Assembly: GCA_946622835.1 (NCBI GenBank)
Contig: CAMOQI010000021.1
Span: 1-8,543 of the forward strand
DNA length: 8,543 nt
Direction: 5' to 3'
DNA from: an uncultured Candidatus Melainabacteria bacterium
GTDB lineage: Bacteria; Cyanobacteriota; Vampirovibrionia; Gastranaerophilales; Gastranaerophilaceae
The position numbers and the translations under genes are program-made. The notes beneath the pieces are model-generated. The model ran no database searches, was not told the DNA's origin, and worked only from the letters and a program-made list of their open reading frames with translations. Positions 1 to 5,922 of this stretch are shown in pieces; position 1 is the stretch's first letter, and the number at the start of each line of letters is the position of its first letter.

Positions 1-933
1 TTCAATCGGTTTTATGATGCCATGCGCCAAATCATCATCATTAATCTTGAGTTCTTTAAAAATATTATACGCAATACCCTTTTTAGTTTTTAGAACACCT
101 AAAATCATATGTTCAGGCAAAACCTCAGATGAGCCAAGTTCTTTCGCGGTTTGCAAAGCCAAACTCATAGCGCTGAAGGCATTTGGCGTAAATACGATTT
201 GACGCCCGCCGTATTCATCACTTCTTGAACTCACTTGGGATAACTTTTCTTCAAATTTTTCTTCCGTTATCCCAAAACTTGCAAGAATTTTCACCAGTTC
301 AGAATCTTTATCCTCCAAGATTGAAGAAATAATTTGTTCTGTACCCAAAATTTCATAACTTGAAGTTGAAAGCTTTGAGACAGCACGTGCAAAAACTTGG
401 GAAGATTTTTCATTATCAAATAAAGAATCTGTTTCTTTTGCCAAGTTTATTTCTTTTTCTTTGCTATCATCAAGCTCCGGATGAAAATCTTTTTTTACTT
501 TTCTTTGAACAAGTTTTTCAATAAGCGGAACAGATTTTGTAGTATCAAATCCCAGATTTTCCAAATACACTGCAAGAGCAGCTTTTTTATCGGTAATTGC
601 AGCCAAAACCAAGTGTTCATAGTGAACTGTAGGATTATCTGATTTTTCCGTCAGCTCAAGAGCCGTTGTCAAAATTCGTTTGAAATCTTCACTGAAAGGA
701 ATTGCTGAATTCATATCAGTTTCTTCAATATGTACGCTATTATAAATCTCTTGTGCCAGATTTTCGTATGTAACGTTGTAATTATTAAAAATTTTTGCAC
801 AAAATCCTTTTGCGTCCTTAACCAATGCCAAAAGTAAATGATGCGCACACACCCTATCGCTATGGTCGTATATTGCAATATTTTGCGCTTCAATAATTAC
901 ATTGACTGCTTTTTCAGTAAATTTTTCAAACAA
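1..933 (-). CDS. Tandem Clp N-domain protein (ClpC-like), 5' part, TTG start
   Basis: The reading frame is open from 933 to the left edge and gives 311 residues, beginning MFEKFTEKAVNVIIEAQ. This is the classic opening of ClpC, the Hsp100 unfoldase that feeds substrates to the ClpP protease. The Clp N-domain motif occurs four times: around residues 1-67 (HHLLLALV), 78-146 (YEHLVLAAI), 177-235 (GTEQIISSIL) and 247-308 (LPEHMILGVL). This makes two complete double-motif N-domains, joined by a charged linker at about 147-176. Ordinary ClpC and ClpB have one such domain. No Walker A motif is reached before the edge, so the protein could be a ClpC-type ATPase with a duplicated N-domain or an N-domain-only adaptor. 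The start is TTG at 931-933, supported by AAGAAGGA at 942-949 with an 8-nt spacer and by the MFEKF homology. No alternative ATG fits. The SD overlaps the stop codon of the DUF1292 gene, which suggests translational coupling. The family call is firm; the full architecture is unknown. Confidence 0.88.
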   Translation of the reverse strand, partial: MFEKFTEKAVNVIIEAQNIAIYDHSDRVCAHHLLLALVKDAKGFCAKIFNNYNVTYENLAQEIYNSVHIEETDMNSAIPFSEDFKRILTTALELTEKSDNPTVHYEHLVLAAITDKKAALAVYLENLGFDTTKSVPLIEKLVQRKVKKDFHPELDDSKEKEINLAKETDSLFDNEKSSQVFARAVSKLSTSSYEILGTEQIISSILEDKDSELVKILASFGITEEKFEEKLSQVSSRSDEYGGRQIVFTPNAFSAMSLALQTAKELGSSEVLPEHMILGVLKTKKGIAYNIFKELKINDDDLAHGIIKPIE

Positions 934-941
934 GATATTTT

Positions 942-949
942 TCCTTCTT
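942..949 (-). promoter_or_regulatory. Ribosome binding site that fixes the TTG start of the Clp N-domain gene
   Basis: The minus strand reads AAGAAGGA, then an 8-nt spacer, then TTG at 933. The site overlaps the TAA of the preceding DUF1292 gene (948-950). It is the reason for choosing a TTG start rather than an internal ATG, which would cut off the first Clp motif. Confidence 0.7.
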
Positions 950-1220
950 ATTCTTCGTCTTCAAATTCTTCTTCAAGACTTTCGATATATTGTTGAACTC
1001 TGTCAAATTCCTCATCATCGTCGATTGTTTCAAAAAATACATCTTCACCATCTTCGGTATATTTCATCAAAACAACTTCCGCTTCCTCTTCATCAGAATC
1101 AACTTCGACCAAAAGCGCATACTGATTACCCTCAAATTCAACAACATCAAACAATTCACATTTAATTACATTACCTTCATCATCGGTCATTTCAATAATG
1201 TTTTCTTCATCAATAGCCAT
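948..1220 (-). CDS. DUF1292 family acidic protein (YrzB-like)
   Basis: This 90-residue, very acidic protein opens with a core resembling DUF1292 members: IIEMTDDEGNVIKCELFDVV, then FEGNQYALLVEVD (about residues 29-41), VVLMKYTEDGED, and an acidic tail ending EEEFEDEE. It has no cysteine cluster, membrane segment or signal peptide, so it should be a small cytosolic beta-rich protein. Its molecular function is unknown. In Bacillus subtilis the family member YrzB is encoded next to the RuvX homologue YrrK. The same pairing here, with ruvX ending 12 nt upstream, supports the assignment. The start ATG (1218-1220) is preceded by AGGAG at 1229-1233 with an 8-nt spacer. This SD overlaps the ruvX stop codon, so the two genes are probably translated in a coupled way. 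Confidence 0.88.
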   Translation of the reverse strand: MAIDEENIIEMTDDEGNVIKCELFDVVEFEGNQYALLVEVDSDEEEAEVVLMKYTEDGEDVFFETIDDDEEFDRVQQYIESLEEEFEDEE

Positions 1221-1232
1221 CGTGTTTTCTCC

Positions 1233-1637
1233 TTATCTTTTTCGTGCAAGGTATTGTTCCAGTATAATACAAGCACTTTCAATATCAACTAATCCTTTAT
1301 CTTTTTTAAAATCTATTTTTTTATTTCTCAAATTTTCTTCCGCAGCATCCGAAGTTAATCTTTCATCTTCAAATACGATTTTATACCCTTTAATTTTTGA
1401 TGCAAAATTTTCACAATCCTGAGCTTGAGCGCCTTTTGTCCCATCCATGTTATACGGAACACCAACCACAATCTCTTGAACATTATTTTCTTTCGCAATG
1501 TTTGCAATATCTGCCAAAGCCTGATTTTCCGGCTGCCTTTGAATATAAGAATGCCCGTTTGAAAGCATTAAAAGATAATCGCTTATCGCAATTCCAATCC
1601 TTTTTGTTCCCACATCAAGCGCCATAACCTTATACAT
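1233..1637 (-). CDS. ruvX: RuvX/YqgF family Holliday-junction resolvase-like nuclease
   Basis: From the chosen start the protein has 134 residues, the usual size for RuvX (YqgF). This RNase H-fold nuclease is linked to Holliday-junction resolution and, in E. coli, to processing of pre-16S rRNA 5' ends. The acidic active-site positions are all visible: Asp8 in ALDVGTKRIG, Glu92 in DERLTS (91-96), and Asp118 near the end in VDIESACIILEQYL. The conserved VVGVPYNMDGTKG segment lies at 57-69. The frame is open up to 1688 with an earlier ATG, but that extension lies inside the preceding gene and has no family similarity. ATG at 1635-1637 gives MYKVMALDVGT, which aligns with known N-termini. It overlaps the stop of the 533-residue gene by 8 bp. 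Its SD is weak (GTGGG-like), as is common where ribosomes re-initiate. Confidence 0.94.
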   Translation of the reverse strand: MYKVMALDVGTKRIGIAISDYLLMLSNGHSYIQRQPENQALADIANIAKENNVQEIVVGVPYNMDGTKGAQAQDCENFASKIKGYKIVFEDERLTSDAAEENLRNKKIDFKKDKGLVDIESACIILEQYLARKR

Positions 1638-3231
1638 CTTGCACCCACTTTTGCTCAATATATTTGATATTACTCTCGATTTCATCATGAGTCAAGCCAT
1701 ATGAATCCACACTTTTATCATATTTTATAATTGCTAAATATTCATAAATACTGCGTTTTAATATCTTCTCCAAAAGCTTTTTGAAAACAACTTCATTCTT
1801 TACAATTCCGTAAAGAATCTGGGCTTCATCATCTTTTCCTATTGAATATTTGATAAATGCAGACATAACAAGCCTTTTTATCCATTCTGTTTTTTCCTGA
1901 GCATAAAATACAGATTCTATACCGCTCTCAATCAAAGCATCCAAGTTCTCAGCAATTTTTATATTCTGCAAAAACTGTTCAAATTCATCACTGTATTGAT
2001 AATCCAAAAACCAATGAGAAGCAACATTCATTTTATCAAGCTTTTCAACAACATCAAAATCCACTTTTGCAGGCATTATTTGTTCCTCAAGAATTTCTTC
2101 CACTTCTCTTGAGTCAAAATCCGTATCTATCAACAAATTTTTCCAGCAAATGTACTCATAAGGTAATTTCCAAGTGTTTTGATTTTTCTTTATAGTTGTA
2201 ATTTCGGCACTGTGCAAAATAGTTTTAAAAGTATAAAAATCAGTTTCTACGGTTTTTTCATCATTTAAAAACTTTTCCAAAATTTTTCCGCACTCAAATT
2301 CTGAAATATCAAAAAATCCAAAACAATCCTTAATACCTGTTTCTACGTTGATAACAATTGACACAAAACGAATACGTTTATCTTGAGTTATTCTTGTAAA
2401 AATCATAGCCATATCCCCATGCCCGTCAGGATACGTCACATAACTTTTATAGAGTTTTGAACCGCATAAAGCCTGTTTGTAAAACTCTTGCGAGTTATCT
2501 TCTCGCATGCCTGATATTTTTATGGTGGATAAACTTCTTTTTACTTCTTGCAAAAGCTCCCCGCTTGCCATATCTTTCATTTCTTCAAGAACATGAAGCG
2601 CCAGAACAGATTTTGTCCCGCCAAGAAGTTTCAAAGCTTCTTTTCCGGCAGGACTGTCAGGCTCAGAAACAAATACCGGAATCAAAATGTTAGCCAAAGC
2701 ATCCGAGGTAAAATCTTCACACAAAGAATTCAACAACGTAATTTTATCTTGAACTCTTATGGTTGCCAAAAAATCCATAAAATCTATTTGAACTTCAGGA
2801 TTTATTATAGCCGAATTCAATAAATGTTTTGTATTTTCATCCAAAAGGCTTTCCCCGTCTTCAAGATACTCCTGACAAGATTGATAAGACCAATCAGAAT
2901 CCAATTCCCTCAACAGATTTAAAATAGTAATTTTTACTTCAGTTTGCAGATTCTGATTTTTTAAAGTTTCCCATAATTTACTTACCAACTCTTCTTTCGG
3001 CAAGAAATGTTCTAACATGAAACATATGACAGGAATCTTTTCTATAGGCGAAGATGTCAATTCCTTAAATAAAATTTTTGAGATTATTTTTTTATCAACC
3101 TGAGCATCAAGCATATCAAAATCCGCAAGACATCCTGTTATATCACTTACGGAATTTATTTTCTCAAGCAATTTTGAAATTGCCGCTTTTAATTCAAAAG
3201 GATTTAATTGTTTAAATCTTGAAACAGTCAT
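1630..3231 (-). CDS. Large alpha-helical protein of unknown function, HEAT-like N-terminal half
   Basis: I do not recognise this 533-residue protein. Residues 1 to about 240 read as consecutive amphipathic helices of HEAT/ARM type, for example PVICFMLEHFLPKEELVSKL (67-86), VKITILNLLREL (99-110) and ALKLLGGTKSVLALHVLEEM (199-218). Around 259-306 the pattern changes to beta-rich: KLYKSYVTYPDGHGDMAMIF (259-278), then RFVSIVINVETGIKDCFGFF. This could be a small alpha/beta domain. The remainder (about 310-533) is again helical and acidic, with HWFLDYQYSDEFEQFL near 406-421. There is no signal peptide, membrane segment, Walker motif or obvious nuclease or protease motif, so it is probably a cytosolic scaffold or binding protein. 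It starts 3 nt after the zinc-finger gene with little SD, suggesting coupling, and its end overlaps ruvX. The gene is intact. Any link to Clp proteolysis or RNA/DNA processing is only an inference from its neighbours. Confidence 0.85.
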   Translation of the reverse strand: MTVSRFKQLNPFELKAAISKLLEKINSVSDITGCLADFDMLDAQVDKKIISKILFKELTSSPIEKIPVICFMLEHFLPKEELVSKLWETLKNQNLQTEVKITILNLLRELDSDWSYQSCQEYLEDGESLLDENTKHLLNSAIINPEVQIDFMDFLATIRVQDKITLLNSLCEDFTSDALANILIPVFVSEPDSPAGKEALKLLGGTKSVLALHVLEEMKDMASGELLQEVKRSLSTIKISGMREDNSQEFYKQALCGSKLYKSYVTYPDGHGDMAMIFTRITQDKRIRFVSIVINVETGIKDCFGFFDISEFECGKILEKFLNDEKTVETDFYTFKTILHSAEITTIKKNQNTWKLPYEYICWKNLLIDTDFDSREVEEILEEQIMPAKVDFDVVEKLDKMNVASHWFLDYQYSDEFEQFLQNIKIAENLDALIESGIESVFYAQEKTEWIKRLVMSAFIKYSIGKDDEAQILYGIVKNEVVFKKLLEKILKRSIYEYLAIIKYDKSVDSYGLTHDEIESNIKYIEQKWVQDV

Positions 3232-3234
3232 TTA

Positions 3235-3510
3235 TTATCTGGCTTTCCCCCAAAATGCATCCAATATGTGCTGAGCTTCGGCGGAAGGCATCCTATCTTG
3301 TAATATCAAATATTGCAACGCAATCATTGCACATTCCGAGCAAATATTGACTCCGGGACCTTTAACCATCTTTATAACCTGAGTGTTCGGTCTGCCGCAA
3401 AAACTACAATATACAGGCTCTGTTGAAGTTGTATTTTCTTCACTGTGCTGTCTTTCTTCTTCTAACGACTTTTTCTTCGCTCCTAAACTGACTACTTTGT
3501 CATCCGACAT
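3235..3510 (-). CDS. Stand-alone ClpX-type C4 zinc-finger protein
   Basis: This 91-residue protein consists of a charged N-terminal stretch (1-30) and one zinc-binding domain of the ClpX N-terminal type. Four cysteines, C35, C38, C57 and C60, lie in CSFCGRPNTQVIKMVKGPGV (35-54) and NICSEC (55-60). In ClpX this domain (typically CSFCGK...GP.V.ICDEC) dimerises and binds adaptors and substrates. Here the AAA+ ATPase part is absent: the protein ends with a helix at HILDAFWGKAR. It is therefore not ClpX. It may be an adaptor, a competitor for ClpX partners, or a small nucleic-acid or protein-binding factor. An ATG further upstream (3564) is in frame, but ATG 3508-3510 is preferred because AAGGAG (3518-3523) sits 7 nt before it. 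It is the first gene of the minus-strand operon and is divergent from the TPR lipoprotein gene. Confidence 0.88.
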   Translation of the reverse strand: MSDDKVVSLGAKKKSLEEERQHSEENTTSTEPVYCSFCGRPNTQVIKMVKGPGVNICSECAMIALQYLILQDRMPSAEAQHILDAFWGKAR

Positions 3511-3557
3511 ATAAATTCTCCTTTTTTCATTCCTATTGTAACTTAAATTAATGAAAT

Positions 3558-3586
3558 TTGCCATATTTTTATTATTAAATTATAAT
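3558..3586 (+). promoter_or_regulatory. Sigma-70-type promoter of the TPR lipoprotein-lgt operon
   Basis: TTGCCA (3558-3563), a 17-nt spacer and a perfect TATAAT (3581-3586) match the housekeeping sigma consensus in 11 of 12 main positions. Transcription would start near 3593, leaving a leader of about 33 nt that holds the ribosome site AGAGGGA (3614-3620) before ATG 3626. Confidence 0.7.
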
Positions 3587-3607
3587 TAGTTTAACATCAT
3601 CTTTACA
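3579..3607 (-). promoter_or_regulatory. Possible promoter of the zinc-finger/ruvX operon
   Basis: On the minus strand TATAAT lies at 3579-3584. A poor -35 (TGTAAA) is at 3602-3607, a 17-nt spacing. The box shares bases with the plus-strand -10 of the divergent promoter (3581-3586), so the two directions could compete. A second -10-like TACAAT at 3535-3540 is an alternative but lies very close to the ribosome site. The evidence is weak. Confidence 0.3.
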
Positions 3608-3625
3608 TTATCAAGAGGGATATAA

Positions 3626-4210
3626 ATGAAAAAAATTATTTTGGTAGGGAGTATACTACTTATTGCGGTTATGTCAACCGCTTGTATTAATAAATGGGCA
3701 GTTCAAGATTTGAATAATAAAGCAAAAATATATGCAGATAAAGGGGATTACGCACAGGCAATCGAAAGACTAAAATCAAGTATTGATCTTGATCCGTCAA
3801 TATTTGAAACTCATTATAATCTTGCTGTTGTTTATACCCAAGCCGAAGATTACATAAACGCTGTCGAAGAATATAAAAAAGTCTTGGAAATGCAGCCGGA
3901 TAATCCGGATTCTTATTACTCATTAGCAACAGCAGAAAATAACCTCGCCGTTGATATGGCAAACGGTAAATCAAAAATGAGAGCTGACGGTTCTTTATAT
4001 TCTCCAAAACCTGAAGATATTGATTACTCTGAAAAACCTGAAATAACAGAAGAAGAAAAAGCTTTTATTGACGAATTATATTCTTCTGCAATTTTGAATT
4101 ATCAAAAATATCTTGAACTAAAACCTGATGCTGAAGATAAAACAGAAGTGGAAACTCTAATCCAAAGAATCAGCGATTCTCAAAATCACATACCGACAGA
4201 TGAGGAATAA
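3626..4210 (+). CDS. TPR-repeat lipoprotein
   Basis: This 194-residue precursor has a lipoprotein signal: a KK start, a hydrophobic core (ILVGSILLIAVM) and the lipobox STAC, with the lipidated cysteine at C20. The mature part contains tetratricopeptide repeats. The first is about 25-57 (AKIYADKGDYAQAIERLKSS), the second 58-91 (YNLAVVYTQAEDYINAVEEY). A third, degenerate repeat begins near 92 and appears split by a roughly 30-residue acidic insertion (113-145) before YQKYLELKPDAED. TPRs bind other proteins, so this is probably a membrane-anchored assembly or scaffold factor. Its exact partner is unknown. The gene follows a strong promoter with an SD (AGAGGGA, 3614-3620), and its stop overlaps the start of lgt (TAATG). 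That places a lipoprotein in the same transcript as the enzyme that lipidates it. Confidence 0.9.
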   Translation: MKKIILVGSILLIAVMSTACINKWAVQDLNNKAKIYADKGDYAQAIERLKSSIDLDPSIFETHYNLAVVYTQAEDYINAVEEYKKVLEMQPDNPDSYYSLATAENNLAVDMANGKSKMRADGSLYSPKPEDIDYSEKPEITEEEKAFIDELYSSAILNYQKYLELKPDAEDKTEVETLIQRISDSQNHIPTDEE

Positions 4211-5022
4211 TGTTCACAATTCCGGCTCCCGATCCTGTTGCATTTAATTTATTTGGAATTCCGATTTACAAATACGGAATAACAATGGCATTAGCGATTT
4301 TTGCCGCAATGATTATAGCAAATTTTTTGTTTAACCGCATAAATGCAGATGAAGATTTTTTTAAAAAAGATACAATACTTGAATACGCCCCCCTCATTAT
4401 TCTTGCAGGAATTGCCGGAGCAAGACTTTATTTTTGCCTGCTAAATTCTCAATTTTATCTTACTCACCCCATACAAATTCTTGATATAAGACAAGGAGGA
4501 TTATCAATACACGGCGGAATAATCAGTGGGATCATAACAATTATACTTATTTCAAGAAAGACTAAAATCCCTTTTAAAGCAATAATTGATCCTCTTTCCG
4601 CATCCGTTTTTGCAGGACAAGCAATCGGAAGATGGGGAAATTTTTTCAACTCGGAAGCTTTTGGATTACCCGTTGTCGGACAACAATGGGGACTTTTTAT
4701 CCCGCCAAATATGAGACCTCCTGTTTATTCGGATTTTGAACTCTTTCATCCGACATTTTTCTACGAAAGCTGCCTTGATCTTGCAGGTTTTGGAATACTT
4801 TTATTCATTATTTCCCATTTTGGAAAAACCCATAAAGGATTGACTTTCTTTGGTTATTTGATTTTATATTCGATAATAAGATTTTTCATTGAACAAATAC
4901 GAATAGATAGCGCATTAAATGTCGGAAATATTCCAGTTGCCCAAATTGTATCGGGAATATTATTTATTGCCGGCATATGCGGAGCTCTTCATATCTTAGC
5001 CAAAAATAAATCCGGAATATAA
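4210..5022 (+). CDS. lgt: Prolipoprotein diacylglyceryl transferase
   Basis: Lgt transfers a diacylglyceryl group from phosphatidylglycerol to the lipobox cysteine of prolipoproteins, the first step of lipoprotein maturation at the cytoplasmic membrane. The protein has 270 residues, a normal size, and about seven hydrophobic segments. Signature regions are present: GGLSIHGGIISG around H101, GRWGNFFNSEAFG (140-152, with R141, N144, N147 and E149), HPTFFYES (180-187) and IRFFIEQIRID (223-233), which contains the conserved arginine region. The N-terminal DPVAFNLFGIPIYKYGI is also typical of the family. The start ATG shares its A with the stop codon of the TPR lipoprotein gene, and GAGGA lies just before it, so the two are translationally coupled. 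No clear terminator follows; read-through into the small downstream gene is possible. Confidence 0.97.
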   Translation: MFTIPAPDPVAFNLFGIPIYKYGITMALAIFAAMIIANFLFNRINADEDFFKKDTILEYAPLIILAGIAGARLYFCLLNSQFYLTHPIQILDIRQGGLSIHGGIISGIITIILISRKTKIPFKAIIDPLSASVFAGQAIGRWGNFFNSEAFGLPVVGQQWGLFIPPNMRPPVYSDFELFHPTFFYESCLDLAGFGILLFIISHFGKTHKGLTFFGYLILYSIIRFFIEQIRIDSALNVGNIPVAQIVSGILFIAGICGALHILAKNKSGI

Positions 5023-5104
5023 CAAATACATTGAAATATAAAACTAACCCTGCTTAAGAATATATTATTGTAACTATTTGTTAAAAATTTATCTGCCTTT
5101 GAAA

Positions 5105-5133
5105 TTTACACTTCAAAATTATTTTTATATATA
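5105..5133 (+). promoter_or_regulatory. Probable promoter of the 50-residue protein gene
   Basis: TTTACA (5105-5110) is followed at 17 nt by TATATA (5128-5133); TATAAG at 5130-5135 is an alternative -10. It lies in the 137-nt gap after lgt. No other gene or hairpin terminator is visible in that gap (5023-5159). A short inverted repeat, ACTTCA/TGAAGT (5111-5116 and 5136-5141), flanks the -10 box. Confidence 0.5.
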
Positions 5134-5159
5134 AGTGAAGTTTAATAAGGAGAGATAAC

Positions 5160-5312
5160 ATGCCGGAAATTAGCGTATTCTTTTTTGATTTAACACAAAT
5201 TTTTAAATTATTTCCCAAAACGAATCGTGAATTTAAACAAAAAATAAAAGATTATGAGCAGCAACTGGAACAAGATATGGCACAAAACCGTATGAAATTG
5301 TTTGCGCAATAA
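5160..5312 (+). CDS. Small protein of 50 residues, unknown function
   Basis: The open frame codes for 50 residues, beginning MPEISVFFFDLTQIFKLFPK and ending AQNRMKLFAQ. A nearly ideal SD, AAGGAG (5147-5152), lies 7 nt before the ATG, with a promoter-like element upstream and a hairpin terminator just downstream. Together these make a real gene likely despite its size. The first 18 residues are hydrophobic and aromatic (VFFFDLTQIFKLF). Residues 22-48 form a charged, probably amphipathic or coiled helix (EFKQKIKDYEQQLEQDM). It might be a peripheral membrane peptide, but I recognise no family. It follows lgt on the same strand and may be partly co-transcribed with it. Confidence 0.7.
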   Translation: MPEISVFFFDLTQIFKLFPKTNREFKQKIKDYEQQLEQDMAQNRMKLFAQ

Positions 5313-5322
5313 TACAAAAGAA

Positions 5323-5348
5323 AAGACAGGAGGTGTGATTCCTGTCTT
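5323..5348. terminator. Hairpin terminator between convergent genes
   Basis: AAGACAGGA (5323-5331) and TCCTGTCTT (5340-5348) form a perfect 9-bp stem with an 8-nt loop. An outer AATAC/GTATT pair (5311-5315 and 5349-5353) could extend it across a bulge. Read on the minus strand the stem is followed by a T-rich run (TTCTTTTGTATT), so it works best as the terminator of the 122-residue gene ending at 5373. On the plus strand the T-run is poorer, but the hairpin starts 11 nt after the 50-residue gene and may stop that transcript too. Confidence 0.75.
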
Positions 5349-5372
5349 GTATTATTAGACTCAATTTATAAA

Positions 5373-5741
5373 CTATTTACCGGAAATCATTTTAATTTCA
5401 GGTTTCATAATATTATGAACACCCGCAATGATGGCACCTGCGATAGCACCGGTAATCAAGAAAAATCCTGTCGGTCTTGCATGTCTGACAACCAAATCTA
5501 TTGCGGTTTTACATTGCTTTGCAGCTTTTTGCGCAGCTGACAACTCTGTTTTTATATCAACGCCTTCTTTTACAAACATATCTTTTACATTTTTATATTC
5601 TCGGCTGTTAAGTTCTTCTTTTGTTAAAGGTAGTGCATATTTTCCGACAAAACCTGCAGCAGCACCAATTAACATTCCATGCATTGTCGGAATATACATA
5701 CCACGTCCTGTATCATTTGCTTGTATTGCTTGTATCGGCAT
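5373..5741 (-). CDS. Small glycine-rich membrane protein, unknown function
   Basis: This 122-residue protein has two hydrophobic, glycine/alanine-rich segments that look like membrane spans. One is about residues 15-38 (HGMLIGAAAGFVGKYALPL); the other is about 92-111 (GFFLITGAIAGAIIAGVHNI). Between them is a soluble, lysine-rich stretch (40-90) with a probable helix, TELSAAQKAAKQCKTAIDLV. The spaced small residues (GAIAGAIIAG) resemble glycine zippers, which favour helix packing or oligomerisation. No family is recognised. The start ATG 5739-5741 has AAGGA at 5750-5754 with an 8-nt spacer. A consensus promoter about 150 nt upstream and a strong terminator right after the gene suggest an abundant single-gene transcript. 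It might be a holin-like or envelope-associated protein, but nothing in the sequence decides this. Confidence 0.75.
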   Translation of the reverse strand: MPIQAIQANDTGRGMYIPTMHGMLIGAAAGFVGKYALPLTKEELNSREYKNVKDMFVKEGVDIKTELSAAQKAAKQCKTAIDLVVRHARPTGFFLITGAIAGAIIAGVHNIMKPEIKMISGK

Positions 5742-5887
5742 AGTCCTTTTCCTTATGTTTTTACAACAATCCTATTATTAAGTACTTGACTTAATTGAGT
5801 CTTATGTTAGAACTTGCACTTAAATATTTCATATCGGCTTTCAAAAACTACCTCAACAAAACTGAGTAATCAAATTCTAAATTTGCA
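5742..5887 (-). promoter_or_regulatory. Predicted 5' leader of the small membrane protein gene
   Basis: If the promoter at 5894-5922 is used, the transcript would carry about 146 nt before the start codon. The stretch has no gene I can support. It contains a weak hairpin (CTCA/TGAG), a cluster of overlapping small palindromes at 5778-5801 and the ribosome site AAGGA at 5750-5754. It matches no riboswitch I recognise. Confidence 0.4.
5778..5801. repeat. Cluster of overlapping short palindromes
   Basis: TTAAGT (5778-5783) is inverted as ACTTAA (5789-5794). AAGTACTT (5780-5787) is a perfect palindrome. GACTTAATTGAGTC (5788-5801) is a 14-bp palindrome with one mismatched pair. This could be an operator or an mRNA fold upstream of the small membrane protein gene. 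AT-rich sequence makes some of this likely by chance. Confidence 0.35.
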
Positions 5888-5893
5888 ATACGT

Positions 5894-5922
5894 ATTATAC
5901 ATAAAAATTATTTTTTTGTCAA
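5894..5922 (-). promoter_or_regulatory. Perfect consensus sigma-70 promoter inside the 3' end of the transferase gene
   Basis: The minus strand reads TTGACA (5917-5922), exactly 17 nt, then TATAAT (5894-5899). Both boxes match the housekeeping consensus 6 of 6 with ideal spacing. The -35 box lies in the last codons of the preceding sugar-phosphate transferase gene. A perfect 10-bp palindrome, AATACGTATT (5887-5896), overlaps the -10 and the predicted start site and could be a repressor site. The only downstream gene is the 122-residue membrane protein. Confidence 0.8.

Noticed and set aside
711..893. A 60-residue minus-strand frame inside the Clp N-domain gene
   Set aside because: It is in another frame of the same strand and lacks an SD. 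The long frame from TTG 933 has clear Clp N-domain similarity.
902..1292. Open frames on the plus strand opposite the DUF1292 and ruvX genes
   Set aside because: They are antisense reflections of well-supported minus-strand genes. They have no SD and an unnatural amino-acid make-up.
1638..1688. A longer N-terminus for RuvX
   Set aside because: The added 17 residues lie inside the preceding gene and do not resemble RuvX. ATG 1637 gives the family N-terminus.
5109..5141. Inverted repeat ACTTCA/TGAAGT as an operator or terminator
   Set aside because: The arms are only 6 bp, with a 19-nt AT-rich spacer and no T-run. It is probably chance, though it flanks a -10 box.
5329..5339. AGGAGGTG-like sequence resembling a perfect SD
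   Set aside because: It lies in the stem and loop of the terminator hairpin, and no start codon or open frame follows at a suitable distance.
5428..5781. A 117-residue plus-strand frame opposite the small membrane protein gene
   Set aside because: The minus-strand frame has an SD, promoter, terminator and sensible membrane topology. The plus frame has none of these.
5850..5870. Terminator for the transferase gene (CTCA/TGAG hairpin, then TTTTT on the minus strand)
   Set aside because: The stem is only 4 bp and not G+C-rich, too weak to call.
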